Shown: in pieces, positions 32,244 through 42,083 of the stretch | Layout of the letters: the number at the start of each line of letters is the position of its first letter | How positions within the stretch are numbered: the stretch's first letter is position 1 | Source: Pyrenochaeta sp. MPI-SDFR-AT-0127 | Lineage: Eukaryota > Ascomycota > Dothideomycetes > Pleosporales > Cucurbitariaceae | NCBI GenBank assembly: GCA_020747015.1 | Contig: JAGTJM010000007.1 | Location: 620,001 to 684,000 of the forward strand | Reading direction: 5' to 3' | DNA: 64,000 bases | The notes under the pieces: generated by a model | What the model was told of the DNA's origin: nothing | Database searches by the model: none | What the model saw: only the letters and a program-made list of their open reading frames with translations | Translations under genes and position numbers: made by a program

Positions 32244-33145
32244 AAGGGTGTAGATAGCTTTTACTTCTAGCAGGCACAAGCTGAACGAGGTGTCTGATTG
32301 CTATTGAAAGCCATTCCTTTGTCATGGTGTCAAGCAGGAATGTAATGTCGAAGGATACATTATCTCGCCCTCGACAAGACGTGCGGGCGAGCAAGGTTCG
32401 ACAAGTGGCGCGTATGGCACTAGCGCGTGATATGAGGTTTTGTCTGTAGCCTCTTCTCTTCAATAGTGACATAGCCTTCGTTAGGCGCCCTATCTTGGAG
32501 TGGTCTTGACTCTATAATAGAAAGGCAGTGCGAAGTAATTCTGGCTGTTCCGTGAGTGTATCTGTCTACAACATACGGCTTACATAACTTATATCGTCAT
32601 GCTAGAGGATCATTCGTAATGTATACGGAGTTAACAAGGACCAGTCTTTCTTAGGTATTTTCTATAACTAATCCGGTGCGCGGGTGGAATTAGCGGGATG
32701 AATGGAGGTGGTGCGTACGTTATTTAGTACAGACAACTATGTGACCGACGCCTACCAAGTTCGCAACAGCACACTACCTCCTGCCAACATGTGCGACTAC
32801 GTGAAAGTACAGTACAGTACAAATGTTCCCACTTCCGATACATTGTTCGAGCATGGTGCAAAATAATCAGAAGACCCATAAGAGATGTCCCCCAAACGTT
32901 ATTGCCATGTAAGTAAGCCAACTACCCGCTCCAGATGAAGACTGACAGTTATCAGAGAGTACCGCCTAGATAAGAACTGTCCAGATTGCAATTCAGCTCA
33001 AATGGGACGCAAGTGGGGTTTGTAAATAGCCATAGTTTACAGGAATCGCTCGCGGAGCATACGTAGGGATTACGCATGAACCGCTTTCTTGCGCTATACA
33101 GGCATATCCAGCATCTGGCTTAACACGGAATGTTCAAAGAGAGCA
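32244..33145. other. Intergenic stretch
   Basis: No coding frame or repeat recognised apart from the palindrome that starts at 33146. Confidence 0.4.
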
Positions 33146-33187
33146 GTCCGTGCGCTTGGGTGCCAATTGGCACCCAAGCGCACGGAC
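33146..33187. repeat. Perfect 42-bp palindrome
   Basis: Twenty-one bases (GTCCGTGCGCTTGGGTGCCA then A) are followed at once by their exact reverse complement, with no loop and no mismatch. No coding frame uses it. Confidence 0.9.
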
Positions 33188-33216
33188 CTGAAGGCTATTC
33201 TGTCTGTTATCAGTAG

Positions 33217-33300
33217 TAGGGAGTAAGTGATTGATTGATTGAGGTCCGACTCAGGGAGCCGGACTGACTTATATAGTTCCCAGTCGCCTGATCACATGAC
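33217..33300 (-). mobile_element. LINE 3' end fragment, inverted
   Basis: On the minus strand a short 3' region ends in three AATC units (seen as GATTGATTGATT at about 33230-33240). This is the tail type of the LINE at 4572. Only a few tens of bases upstream of the tail look element-derived. Confidence 0.45.
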
Positions 33301-33377
33301 CGGCTTCCAACAATATCTACGGTCAAGAATCCGAAGCCTCTCTCACAACACCTAGGGCAGCCGATTTACCAACCTTT

Positions 33378-34151
33378 ATGGCTGGGCGCCTACGGCTAAA
33401 TTTGCCAGTAACTTACGCAGCTGACCATCAAAATATCCGTGCTCCAAGTCAACCCAATCGCCCCACAGCCATACTAGCCTATCTTGGCTATCGGAACGGC
33501 AAGAATGGAGAGCTCCTCTGTCTTCAATTAGGACCTGATTGGGAAGATACCCACGATTTCTGCAGAAGATCCCTTATACACGTTGCACGGGCACATATCC
33601 CGCACTTCAACTTAAAGACACTTGTCCTTGTTTCTTGGCGCAATGTGACCGCTCGAAGAAAGACAGAGCTTAGGGACTCATCAAAATATCAGTTCATTTT
33701 CGGTCCTCTACCCTCATGCCTCTCCATCTCGTACGAGCCAATCTCGGCCCACCAGAGATCAAATACCCACAACCCCTCATCCTTCCTAAGGCGCCTTTTC
33801 ATAGATGTCCAGTCCAAGGATGGCCTGATACTACACAAGAAGACATGGGCTATCTCAATTCTCAAACACGAGCATGTTGGCTCGGAAGATCAAACAGAAC
33901 ATGTTTACGTGCGATTTGGCCCTATGTCAAATACACCAATGTGCAACGTGAAGATTAAGCAACGGGAGGATGGGGGAATCTCAGGTCTACTCAATGGTTG
34001 GATAATTGAAAGAGGAGAAATTGGATCGATTACAGACCGTGTGACTGTTTCGGCCTGCTCGGGTAGACATACCCTCTTTGTCTCGCTGAAAAGGCAGCCA
34101 GATTCGGATCCTCTTATCCCAAAATTTGCTCTTCAGATTGTCTGTAACTAA
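33378..34151 (+). CDS. Hypothetical protein, 257 aa
   Basis: A single open frame that starts at the first ATG after the LINE tail. The composition is ordinary (not low-complexity) with no signal peptide or membrane helix. I recognise no domain. The N-terminus reads MAGRLRLNLPVTYAAD. Bounded by LINE fragments on both sides, it may be a host gene remnant. Lack of introns and stops over 770 bp supports coding potential. Confidence 0.5.
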   Translation: MAGRLRLNLPVTYAADHQNIRAPSQPNRPTAILAYLGYRNGKNGELLCLQLGPDWEDTHDFCRRSLIHVARAHIPHFNLKTLVLVSWRNVTARRKTELRDSSKYQFIFGPLPSCLSISYEPISAHQRSNTHNPSSFLRRLFIDVQSKDGLILHKKTWAISILKHEHVGSEDQTEHVYVRFGPMSNTPMCNVKIKQREDGGISGLLNGWIIERGEIGSITDRVTVSACSGRHTLFVSLKRQPDSDPLIPKFALQIVCN

Positions 34152-34329
34152 GGGAAGAAGTGGTCCTAGCTTGTACACCTGAGTCAAGAGACTAGGGGCG
34201 GAAGGGTTCTGTGGACACGCAACTGGGGCCGTCTCATAACTAATTAAATCGACGCAGAGAAGACGTCCTTCATCCATCTCACAAGATACTAGGGCGCAGC
34301 CAGGGAAAGCACGACGGCGCTGCGATTTA

Positions 34330-35095
34330 AATAGAAGGAGATTCGGCCAACAGACAAGGTTACGCTCCTTGGGGTGACGCTCGACAAGGAGCTCCGGTTC
34401 AAGGCGCACCTGGCACACAAAGCCGGCAAAGCGACCAAGGTGGCACTGGCGCTGCGCAGACTGAAAGGACTCCGATCCAAGGTGGCCAAGCAGCTGGCGA
34501 AGAGCGCGGTGCTGTCGGTAGCGGACTATGCGTCGCCCGTGTGGTACCCGATCGCGACGTACGAGATGAAGCAGCTCCTCATGCAGGCGCAGAGGATCAC
34601 GGCACAAGCGGTCATTAGGGCCTTCCGCACGGTCGCGGGCGCGATCGCGGAGGTGGAAGCTGGTCTAATCCCCGTGGAGCGGAGACTGCGCAATCAGACG
34701 ATCGCGTTCTGGGTGTCGCTCCACAAGCTCGGCCAGTTGCATCCGCACTGGATGCTCAAGCGACAGCGGCTCTGCACGAAGCACCAGTCACCGCTGATGC
34801 GAACGGCAGAGATGTGCGAGGAGGTCCGTATGGATGATGTGATGGAGGTCAAGCCGTATGCGTGCCCGCTGTGGGTAGCCAGGCCCGAAGTGGTACTCTG
34901 CGAGAGCGAAGAACAGGCGCGAGGCATCCTCGACGACTATAGGCCAGGACAGGTGGACATCGTCGTAGACGCATCAGTGCGGAACGGACGAGCTGGCATT
35001 GGCATATATGCGACGCCGTCCGGGGCGCCCATCTCGAGGACGGTGGCCAGCTCGGGCAGGCGGATCAGGCGCGGAGGCGACGATGCGAACGTAAT
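34330..35095 (+). mobile_element. Internal fragment of a second LINE family (ORF2)
   Basis: The frame corresponds to the region between reverse transcriptase and RNase H: VTLLGVTLDKELRFKAHL, SAVLSVADYASPVWYP, then DIVVDASVRNGRAGIGIY, the start of RNase H with its first Asp. It differs clearly in sequence from the intact LINE at 4572. A TAG lies just upstream, and homology ends soon after the first RNase H strand, so both ends are truncated. Confidence 0.8.
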
Positions 35096-35714
35096 TTCTA
35101 GATCGAAGGGGTCCTAGATGTCTGGGAATAGCCAGAGCATATAACTTATAGAGAGTTATTATGAATGTCAACGTGTGCACAGATTTAAGTTGTTTGAAAT
35201 TTAAGTACCCCTCATATTTCTCGGCGCGGGGTGTTTCTCGACCTCGTCCCAGCGGGTCCACTTGAACCAGCCTGCGTGGCCCCTCGCGGAAACCTCCCCT
35301 GCAACGCGCTCGGCGTTGCTGCTATCCTTACGCTGCAAGATGAAAGTGCGGTCAGTACCCTGAGCGCATGAGGGGAGGGAACCCTGAACACATTTGATTG
35401 GGAGAAAGCAATCCGTTACCTTTGAAAATGCTCAAGGAACAACAGTGTGCCCCTGCTTTCACATGACATAGATTCAGCATAACATGCAGTAAGCCACGCG
35501 AAAGGGTGAGCACGGCTCGTCGCGAAGGGCTCTATCTGAGGAATGAGTGTCTCTAGCTTGCTTCTATTTGCTAACGACCGTGTGCAACGCGATCAACTAC
35601 TGGATGTATTCTCAAGCCAGATTCTGTCATACATGGCACATACGTTTGTGAAACAGCCTCGTATCGAGCTTTGTTCGTGCCATTTTGTCGCATCCTTAGT
35701 AGTAGACTGGGCTA
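35096..35714. other. Intergenic stretch downstream of the DUF6604-like gene
   Basis: No gene recognised. It presumably contains the 3' untranslated region and terminator of the minus-strand gene ending at 35715. Confidence 0.4.
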
Positions 35715-38652
35715 CTACATCACTGAACACATATCGGTGCTCAGTTCATCAGGGTCTGCTTGAGCCTTCATGCCTGACTCAGTCTCACGCAGATGTTCCC
35801 AGAAGATGAAATCAAGAACACCCATACTCGGGTCTTGGAAGACCTCCGCGCATATTTTCAATACGTCAGGATCCTCCTCTCCCATCGCTGCCAAGATCAA
35901 AGCACCTCTCTTTGTGCGCCGCATACTAGGAGGGGCCTGCTCGTGCGCTCGAACGTAGAGTGGATGTCGTGACTCTCGCAACCGATCCTCAATCCTGCCA
36001 AAAAGTATCATGAAGTTCGCCGTTATCCATGGGTAATTCAAGCTTGATAGGGGTCGGCGACCGCATATGTCCGCGAACAGGTCGACCCGGAGCATGTCCA
36101 GCAAGTTCTTACCTGTCGCCCACTTGGTCTTCTTCTGCGCGTATGGATTGAATTTGGAATCAGGAGCCTCGTTGTAATCCTTATAGTTCTCCTGTGAAGT
36201 GATGCGAGCTATCGTTGCAATAGTCGCAGCGTCAGGTGTGTTCTTTTCGTCATCTGGAATGATAGACACTATTTCCATGAGGTGCGCATCCTCGATGCCT
36301 CGTGCTTTGATGCGCTGAACAAGTTCGGTGGCATCTAGACGTTTCTTGCTAGTGGTGGAATCAATCACTTTCTTGGTCTCGCTTAGACGTATCATACTGA
36401 GTGTCGAGGGGAAGCTGATTTCGCTGTCGGGGATACGTTCCGGTACCCAGTCTGCGTCATAGTACATCATCAGCGCAGATTTGGTCCTGAAGAAATGGTT
36501 TACACTAATGTCCAGTATTTGATGGATGTCGTTCTTCTGTGCAACGTTCGATGACATTGCTTGACGTTGGCGTAACGATACTCGGTCATTGCGGACTTGT
36601 ACTCGTTTTACTAGAGCGTCGTAGAAACCAGACTCTGGAACGCCGTCCGGAAAGAAGGATTCCTCAAGTAAGTCTTGAAGTGTCGCATACAGACCGATGG
36701 GTTCTTTGATGTACCCCTTTCGAACAAGCATGTTATGCAAATGGATTGCCAGCGTAGGCTCCGTCATTCGATCCCACATGAACATGGAAATGCGTTGCGA
36801 GAGAACGAGGCCTTCGACCAATCCAGCTGCGCATAGAAGAGGCGAATATTCCCACAAACCGTTCGCGTTGTGTTTCGAGAATCGCGACGGCGGTATAGTG
36901 TTAAGACCGTACATGTACTTGGATTCTCCAAGCCAGTTAACAAAGTCAAGACTGAGTTCTCCAAGTATGTCAGAATAGCCTTCGTGCCGGTTAGCATGCT
37001 GGTGAGACTCTGCATCTTTATCCAGCAACTGTTTGAGGATATTGACTGCTTGAAGAAACCCTCTGCCCGTCCTCTGGCATTCGCGGTCCAGAAAAAGATC
37101 AACATCGCGCCGAGGTCGAACCTTGTGGGCGGGCGGCCCAAGAACATGACCGTGAAGCATGTTCACCGTCCAACCGCGGAAAGCAGCGAAAGAATCAACG
37201 ATACATTGGAGCTGAAAAACGTAATGTGGTAATATCTTCTGGCGGACGGCTGTGTTCTGCTTCTGCATTGCCAAGCCAGTAATAGCCCCAGCAAACTCAT
37301 TCAGCCCGAAGAGCCTTCGATGCTCATGCCACGGACCAGAAGGAGACCAGTCGACAGTCTCGTAAACATGGTGTTCACCCTTCATCGTATTGCGCTGCAC
37401 GACAATAGAGGAAAATACATTGACTAAGTCATAAAGCCAGTTGATCGTGTAAGCACGGCGCCATTTAAGTCTCTCATCGTCGGTTGCACGTTGGAGGTCG
37501 AAGTTTGGATCCCAATTTCCGATTTGTGCTTGCATAGCCTTCGTCGGTTTGCCACTTCGGTTTTTCTGAAAATCGTTCAGAAAGTCCATCAAGTCATGAT
37601 ATGCATTGACCCAAATTTGCTCTTTGATGTCGACGCGCGTATCCTTGACCTTCTCCGTATGATGGCCGTCCGCAGAGATCCGGTATAATCCGACGCCAAA
37701 GTTGCCTTGCGCTTTGTCTGGATCCCCGCGAGTGAGGGTTTTCATGATCGTTTCGTATGAGTCGTGACCAGGAAAGTCTACGAACACAGCGTTGCTGGTC
37801 TGTTTGACCATTCCAACTGCTATGTTTGTCAAAGAAGCAGCGACCGCGCCATTGAGGCCGTCGTATGCCACTTCGCGCCAAAGGTTTTGTATGCATGAAC
37901 GTAGCTCGGACCACTCCCTGGTGACGGCATACACAGCCAAGAGGTACTCAGAAACGAGACCATCTGAGTCTTCGATAATCCGGTAGCTTTCGATAGGCAC
38001 CTCTGCCAAAGATGCCTCCGGGGTAGCCTTCGGTAGTAGTTTCTTCTTCGACTTCTTTGCTCGCTTGCCTTTCTTTCTCTTCCCCTTTGCGTTCTTTCTC
38101 TGTGCTTTTGCTCTCGGGGTGGACCCAGTGTCAGATGGGACGTCGGTCTCGTCACTATCATCGCTGTCACCACTAATACCCAACGCCGAGAACTGGTTCT
38201 CGCAGATCGACTTATTGAGTTCACCATCGTGTTCCCCTTCTGCACCTGTCGAGCCTGCCTGGGGTGACAAGGAGCTACCGCCAAGGGCATTGAAAGCCTC
38301 CGTTAGTGCTTCGATGAAGTACTTATGAGTAGCATTGCTTCTCTCAATCTCCGGGTCTGGCTTTTCGTTTACAATTTGTTGGAAGGCATCGTAGGTGACT
38401 GATCGCGCCTTGATGACGGACTGAAACAGGCTAAAAATCCCAGAAGGAATTGGTTGGAGGTGTTTCGCGATGAGTTTCGACATCTGTACAATTTCCGACA
38501 CCGTGGAATGACCAGTGGTATTAATTGTGACTGGCGCATGATCTTCCACGCTCGCTACCGACCGGACAATGCCATTGGACGTATTGATGACCCAATACAG
38601 TAGCCGGCTGGTATCGCGCTTGTACGTGAGGTAAAGATTCCGACTCGCCATC

Positions 38653-38654
<2 letters not shown>
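35715..38654 (-). CDS. Large DUF6604-like protein, 979 aa
   Basis: A single uninterrupted minus-strand frame. The N-terminal 280 residues match the pattern of fungal DUF6604 proteins: LYLTYKRDTSRLLYWVINTS at the very start, then a long helical region. A Lys-rich basic stretch (KGKRKKGKRAKKSKKK, about residues 190-206) could be a nuclear signal. The remaining 700 residues are mostly helical with no catalytic motif I recognise. Function of the family is not established. Two adjacent ATGs (38654 and 38651) are possible starts. The ATG lies immediately after the ATC-repeat tail of a REP-A copy on the same strand, so the original promoter and leader may have been displaced. Confidence 0.8.
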
Positions 38655-38708
<54 letters not shown>

Positions 38709-38975
38709 TTCCTACTCGGTTTCAGCCGCAACTATGCCCGGTTGGCTGGCACGCGGGTGACCAAAAACCCCGCACCGCGGATGCCTTGGCGTCCCCCAAC
38801 ACATATAAATTACTTACTATGGAGAGGAGGACGTTTGAGCATTTTTCAAGCTGATTTTGACGTGAGGCTGTAGATTAGTTACAGGTAGCTATATCTATCT
38901 TTTTTTGGTGTTGTAGCTGTTAAGATAGAGCGCCCACGAGCCCAGGCTTGCCAGGTCACCACCCAGTCATTTGAC
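38655..38975 (-). repeat. REP-A copy 2, SINE-like, with LINE-derived tail
   Basis: On the minus strand the REP-A core (38975-38752) is followed by AGCCAACCGGGCATAGTTGC and GCTGAAACCGAGTAGGA (38751-38710), nearly the same as the last bases of the LINE at 4572 before its tail. It then ends in about 17 ATC units that reach the start codon of the DUF6604-like gene. A short non-coding unit ending in a LINE-like 3' terminus and simple-repeat tail is the structure of a SINE mobilised by that LINE. No tRNA-type promoter boxes are clear. Confidence 0.7.
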
Positions 38976-39151
38976 CCTTTCGAAAACATGACTTAGGGGG
39001 TTAGACCGGAGTCTTTTCGGACACCAATAGAATTGACTCCCTCTCTCTGCCAGCAACCAGGTGGCATAACGCCGCTCCACGCGTCCAAACGAGCGTGAGT
39101 GCGGTGCTACAGGTCACGCTGGCGGGCTGGAAAATACGTCGGCAAGCCAGC

Positions 39152-39220
39152 AATCACGCCGGTACGCTACCATTCACGCCGGTACGCTACAATTCACGCT
39201 GGCACGCTACAATTCACGCT
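39152..39220. repeat. 20-bp tandem repeat, about 3.5 copies
   Basis: Units resemble ATTCACGCCGGTACGCTACA with few changes. Related bases (GGTCACGCTGGC before, GCTTGTGACC after) flank it in inverted orientation. Confidence 0.75.
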
Positions 39221-40710
39221 TGTGACCTCGGCGCCCAGCCATTACTGGCCAACGTCATTGACTAGCCAGCGAGATTTGGTGGTCAGCAACGCTTGATGAA
39301 GGAATGGTGTGGGAGCGTGGCGTCTTTGTTGGAGGATTTAAAGAGGAACCTTGACTCTACGTACAAGGCAGTGCAGCCTCTTCGTTGATACAATCCTCAT
39401 TCATCGTTCGCTTATATTCCGCAGTCCATGCAAGGCGATAGGCCAGTGTCTCCAGCGCTGTAATCATGTCGTTGCAGCGGCAGCCACAGACTTCTCAAAC
39501 TCCTCTACGGAAAGCTGTCGAAGCTGTGCCACGAATACGACGCAGACATCTACTTCTTAGCGCGTCGCAACGGAAGCTTCGACGGGTGCATGTCTACGCA
39601 TGAGACAGGACGGCCTTGGTCGCCGCTAGATGGAGATGCTCTTGTAGGTTTCGCTTCTCACACCTATTTGAAAACCAACTCTTGCTAAGGACAAACTATA
39701 TCCCTCGCCGGTGATCAAGTCGCCATCCCACTGCCGTCGAGCTCGTCAGTGTGGAAGCGCAGGCGGTCTTTCGGAAGGGAGTCGCTAGAACACCTCGGGT
39801 CCAGTGTCAACGAAATGGGCCGACGTCAGCGAGGACGTGTTTTGGGCTCCAAAGAAGGCGCTACAAATAGGTGATTCTAAAATAGAAAGTGCCTGAAAGA
39901 TGAAGGGAGCCTAAATCGAAAAAGGGCCCAAATCAAAAGTGGCCCAAATTAAGGCCAATCTATTTTTATCGCATCGTAGGGTTGAGACAGCTATAAAACC
40001 TCAACGCGTCTTTCACCAAGATACTGTCTCCTCAGGTACGTACCACATTCCACCGGTGCGATCACGCTAACAAGCCATGTATGCTTGTAGATCTCGATGG
40101 CTTCGTCCCTTGTGTCTCTGCCCCTGGCCGCCTGCCTCCCTCACTCCATCGTGCCAATTAATGTAGCCTCGAATCGACCCTAGGCCGCCTCCAAACCCTT
40201 CAAGCGTAGCAGAGACTGCTTCAACGGCCTCTCATTCTTTGAGTACGTATAAGCGATAGAAGGCTACACCAGAGATCTGTGGACACTGCAACATGAGAGG
40301 TGTCGGGGCCGATATAGTTCAATTCGGGAAAGCATGTCTGCCTCGCTAGATTCTACGCGGCCTCGATTCCTCATGCGTAGAGTAGCATCCTCAGGTCGGT
40401 CAATGCCGCTTCCTGTCGCATCCCCAACTCCTACCCAGATTTCCCGCTTATAAGGTATATTTCAGACCAAACCAGTGTACTGACGACTGGCGACTAATCA
40501 GTACAGAAGCGTTTCTCGTCGCAATCTGCCGACACGTAGTGGTTGTTCTCAATAGCCATCTCTCTCGACAGAAATGGAATCAGACCTAAGCTTCTCCGGA
40601 CGAACAAACCCGTTTCGAAGACGCGATCACAGACTGCTTAGTAAGTAAACTTCCGTGAAGGATCAACGCCCTCTGACCCTTACTCTAGTCTCGCTCGCCC
40701 TGAAAGAAGA
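39221..40710. other. Long stretch without a recognisable gene
   Basis: Short open frames only. A short purine-rich run with repeated GCCCAAAT-like motifs lies near 39890-39955. Nothing else is interpretable by eye. Confidence 0.4.
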
Positions 40711-41244
40711 GTGAAGAGCGACGCAACGAAGTCTGTTTGCGAGGAACGCACCAGGGCTTCTATAGTCTGCGTCGCTAGCATATGGCAAGCCTGCAATCCA
40801 AACCCTTTCCTTCAGAACGGCAGTTCATGTTCCTTCTATCAAGACGTAGAACCACTCCCTGCCAGCCAAAGCATCGGCCCAATTCTGATAAACCAGGATA
40901 ATGCAATCTGCCAGCCACATCGTCAGCAAACTGAGTTGCAGTCGCGGCCGCAGCCGACGTCACTCTGCGATCATCATGATCTAGAGCTCTCTGTAGTGGA
41001 GCCACAATCTCCGCTAAATTGGAACGAACAATCACAAGAATCATGGAAGCCGACATATGCTCCGGATGTCACCGAAACAGTACGTCATCAAGACAAAAAA
41101 CTGAACGAGCTAGAGATCACCGTGCAGCAGCTAAAGCAAGCTGGCGAAATGGTGCCCCAAAGGTCAGTAATCTCTTCAGCAAGGTTCATAGCTGGGAGGG
41201 AATATCGGAGGAATATGCTAACATCAGTCGTACAGAATAAGTGA
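40711..41244 (+). CDS. Hypothetical protein, uncertain
   Basis: An open frame of 177 codons, Gln/Ser-rich, ending in a helix-forming segment (DKKLNELEITVQQLKQAGEM) that looks like a coiled coil. A GTCAGT after VPQR could be a splice donor, so the true 3' end may differ. It overlaps the 3' end of the minus-strand ORF 41088-42083, and both cannot be fully right. Confidence 0.3.
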   Translation: MKSDATKSVCEERTRASIVCVASIWQACNPNPFLQNGSSCSFYQDVEPLPASQSIGPILINQDNAICQPHRQQTELQSRPQPTSLCDHHDLELSVVEPQSPLNWNEQSQESWKPTYAPDVTETVRHQDKKLNELEITVQQLKQAGEMVPQRSVISSARFIAGREYRRNMLTSVVQNK

Positions 41245-42083
41245 CATTCCAAGGTACCATTACAACAACCGGACTCCACAAGCTCGGGACCGTTGTAGTG
41301 TGGTCCCCTTGATAAGGATGGCCCACGTGATGCGCCTGAAACCTGCCTACCGAGCTCGGATACAGCCTCAGAAGCCAATGAGGAAGCAATAATACCGATG
41401 GCTTCTCGTGTGTAGTCCCAAAATCCTTTCTTATTCGTTTGAGCGCCAGTTCCTTGCGTAGAGACTCTATTCGAACACGAAGACGACCGAGGGGGATCCT
41501 GCTTGGGCGGATCATCAGGTGGATCCTGCTTGGGTGGATTATCAGATGGATCTTGCTCGGAGGCGTCTTGCTTGGGCTTCTCTGGGTTGTCCCCTTCCAG
41601 TACAGGAGCAGCCGAGAAAGATAAAGAGTCAGAGTTGGAAGTAGAACTAGGGGTAGTAGATGCAGGAGTGAGGCCGAGGGATTTGCCAGCTGCAGTGCAC
41701 TCAACAGGATGGACCCTTTCCAGTTCCTGGATAATCTGAGGGTCTCGCGAATCGATATTCCCATAATGACGGTCGATCATATCTTTAGCATACCCCACGA
41801 TGTCGTCGCGATCTTCATCCCAGTCGAGAAATTCGCCAGTGTCCTGCCCATTTTCGTACTTGCGGCCATGCTGATAGTGGTTGATGGGTCCTTGAACGGA
41901 CCACAACTTTCCTGCCTCTTTGATATAGGCCTCAAGCCTGTTATTGTACATCAGCTTCTGCTTTTCTTTGTACGCTTCACCATCGAGTACTATCAGAACT
42001 ACACGACTTACTTTGAGGCTGCGCTGCTCCAAGGACAGGTTATAGAGGCGGAGAAAGGCCACTTCTTCTTCCAGGTTTGGCAA
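41088..42083 (-). CDS. Hypothetical protein with acidic/Pro-Lys repeats
   Basis: A 331-codon frame. The N-terminal 120 residues (MPNLEEEVAFLRLYNLSLEQ ... QHGRKYENGQDTGEF) look like a conserved globular domain with a helical start, of unknown function. A linker with PPKQDPPDDPPKQDPP follows, from a short tandem repeat in DNA near 41500-41570. A segment near residue 225-260 (EAIGIIASSLASEAVSELG) follows. The last 60 residues are Cys/Ser-rich and antisense to the frame 40711-41244, so the gene probably ends earlier or has a 3' intron. It starts head to head with the gag-like ORF. Confidence 0.5.
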   Translation of the reverse strand: MPNLEEEVAFLRLYNLSLEQRSLKVSRVVLIVLDGEAYKEKQKLMYNNRLEAYIKEAGKLWSVQGPINHYQHGRKYENGQDTGEFLDWDEDRDDIVGYAKDMIDRHYGNIDSRDPQIIQELERVHPVECTAAGKSLGLTPASTTPSSTSNSDSLSFSAAPVLEGDNPEKPKQDASEQDPSDNPPKQDPPDDPPKQDPPRSSSCSNRVSTQGTGAQTNKKGFWDYTREAIGIIASSLASEAVSELGRQVSGASRGPSLSRGPHYNGPELVESGCCNGTLECHLFCTTDVSIFLRYSLPAMNLAEEITDLWGTISPACFSCCTVISSSFSFLS

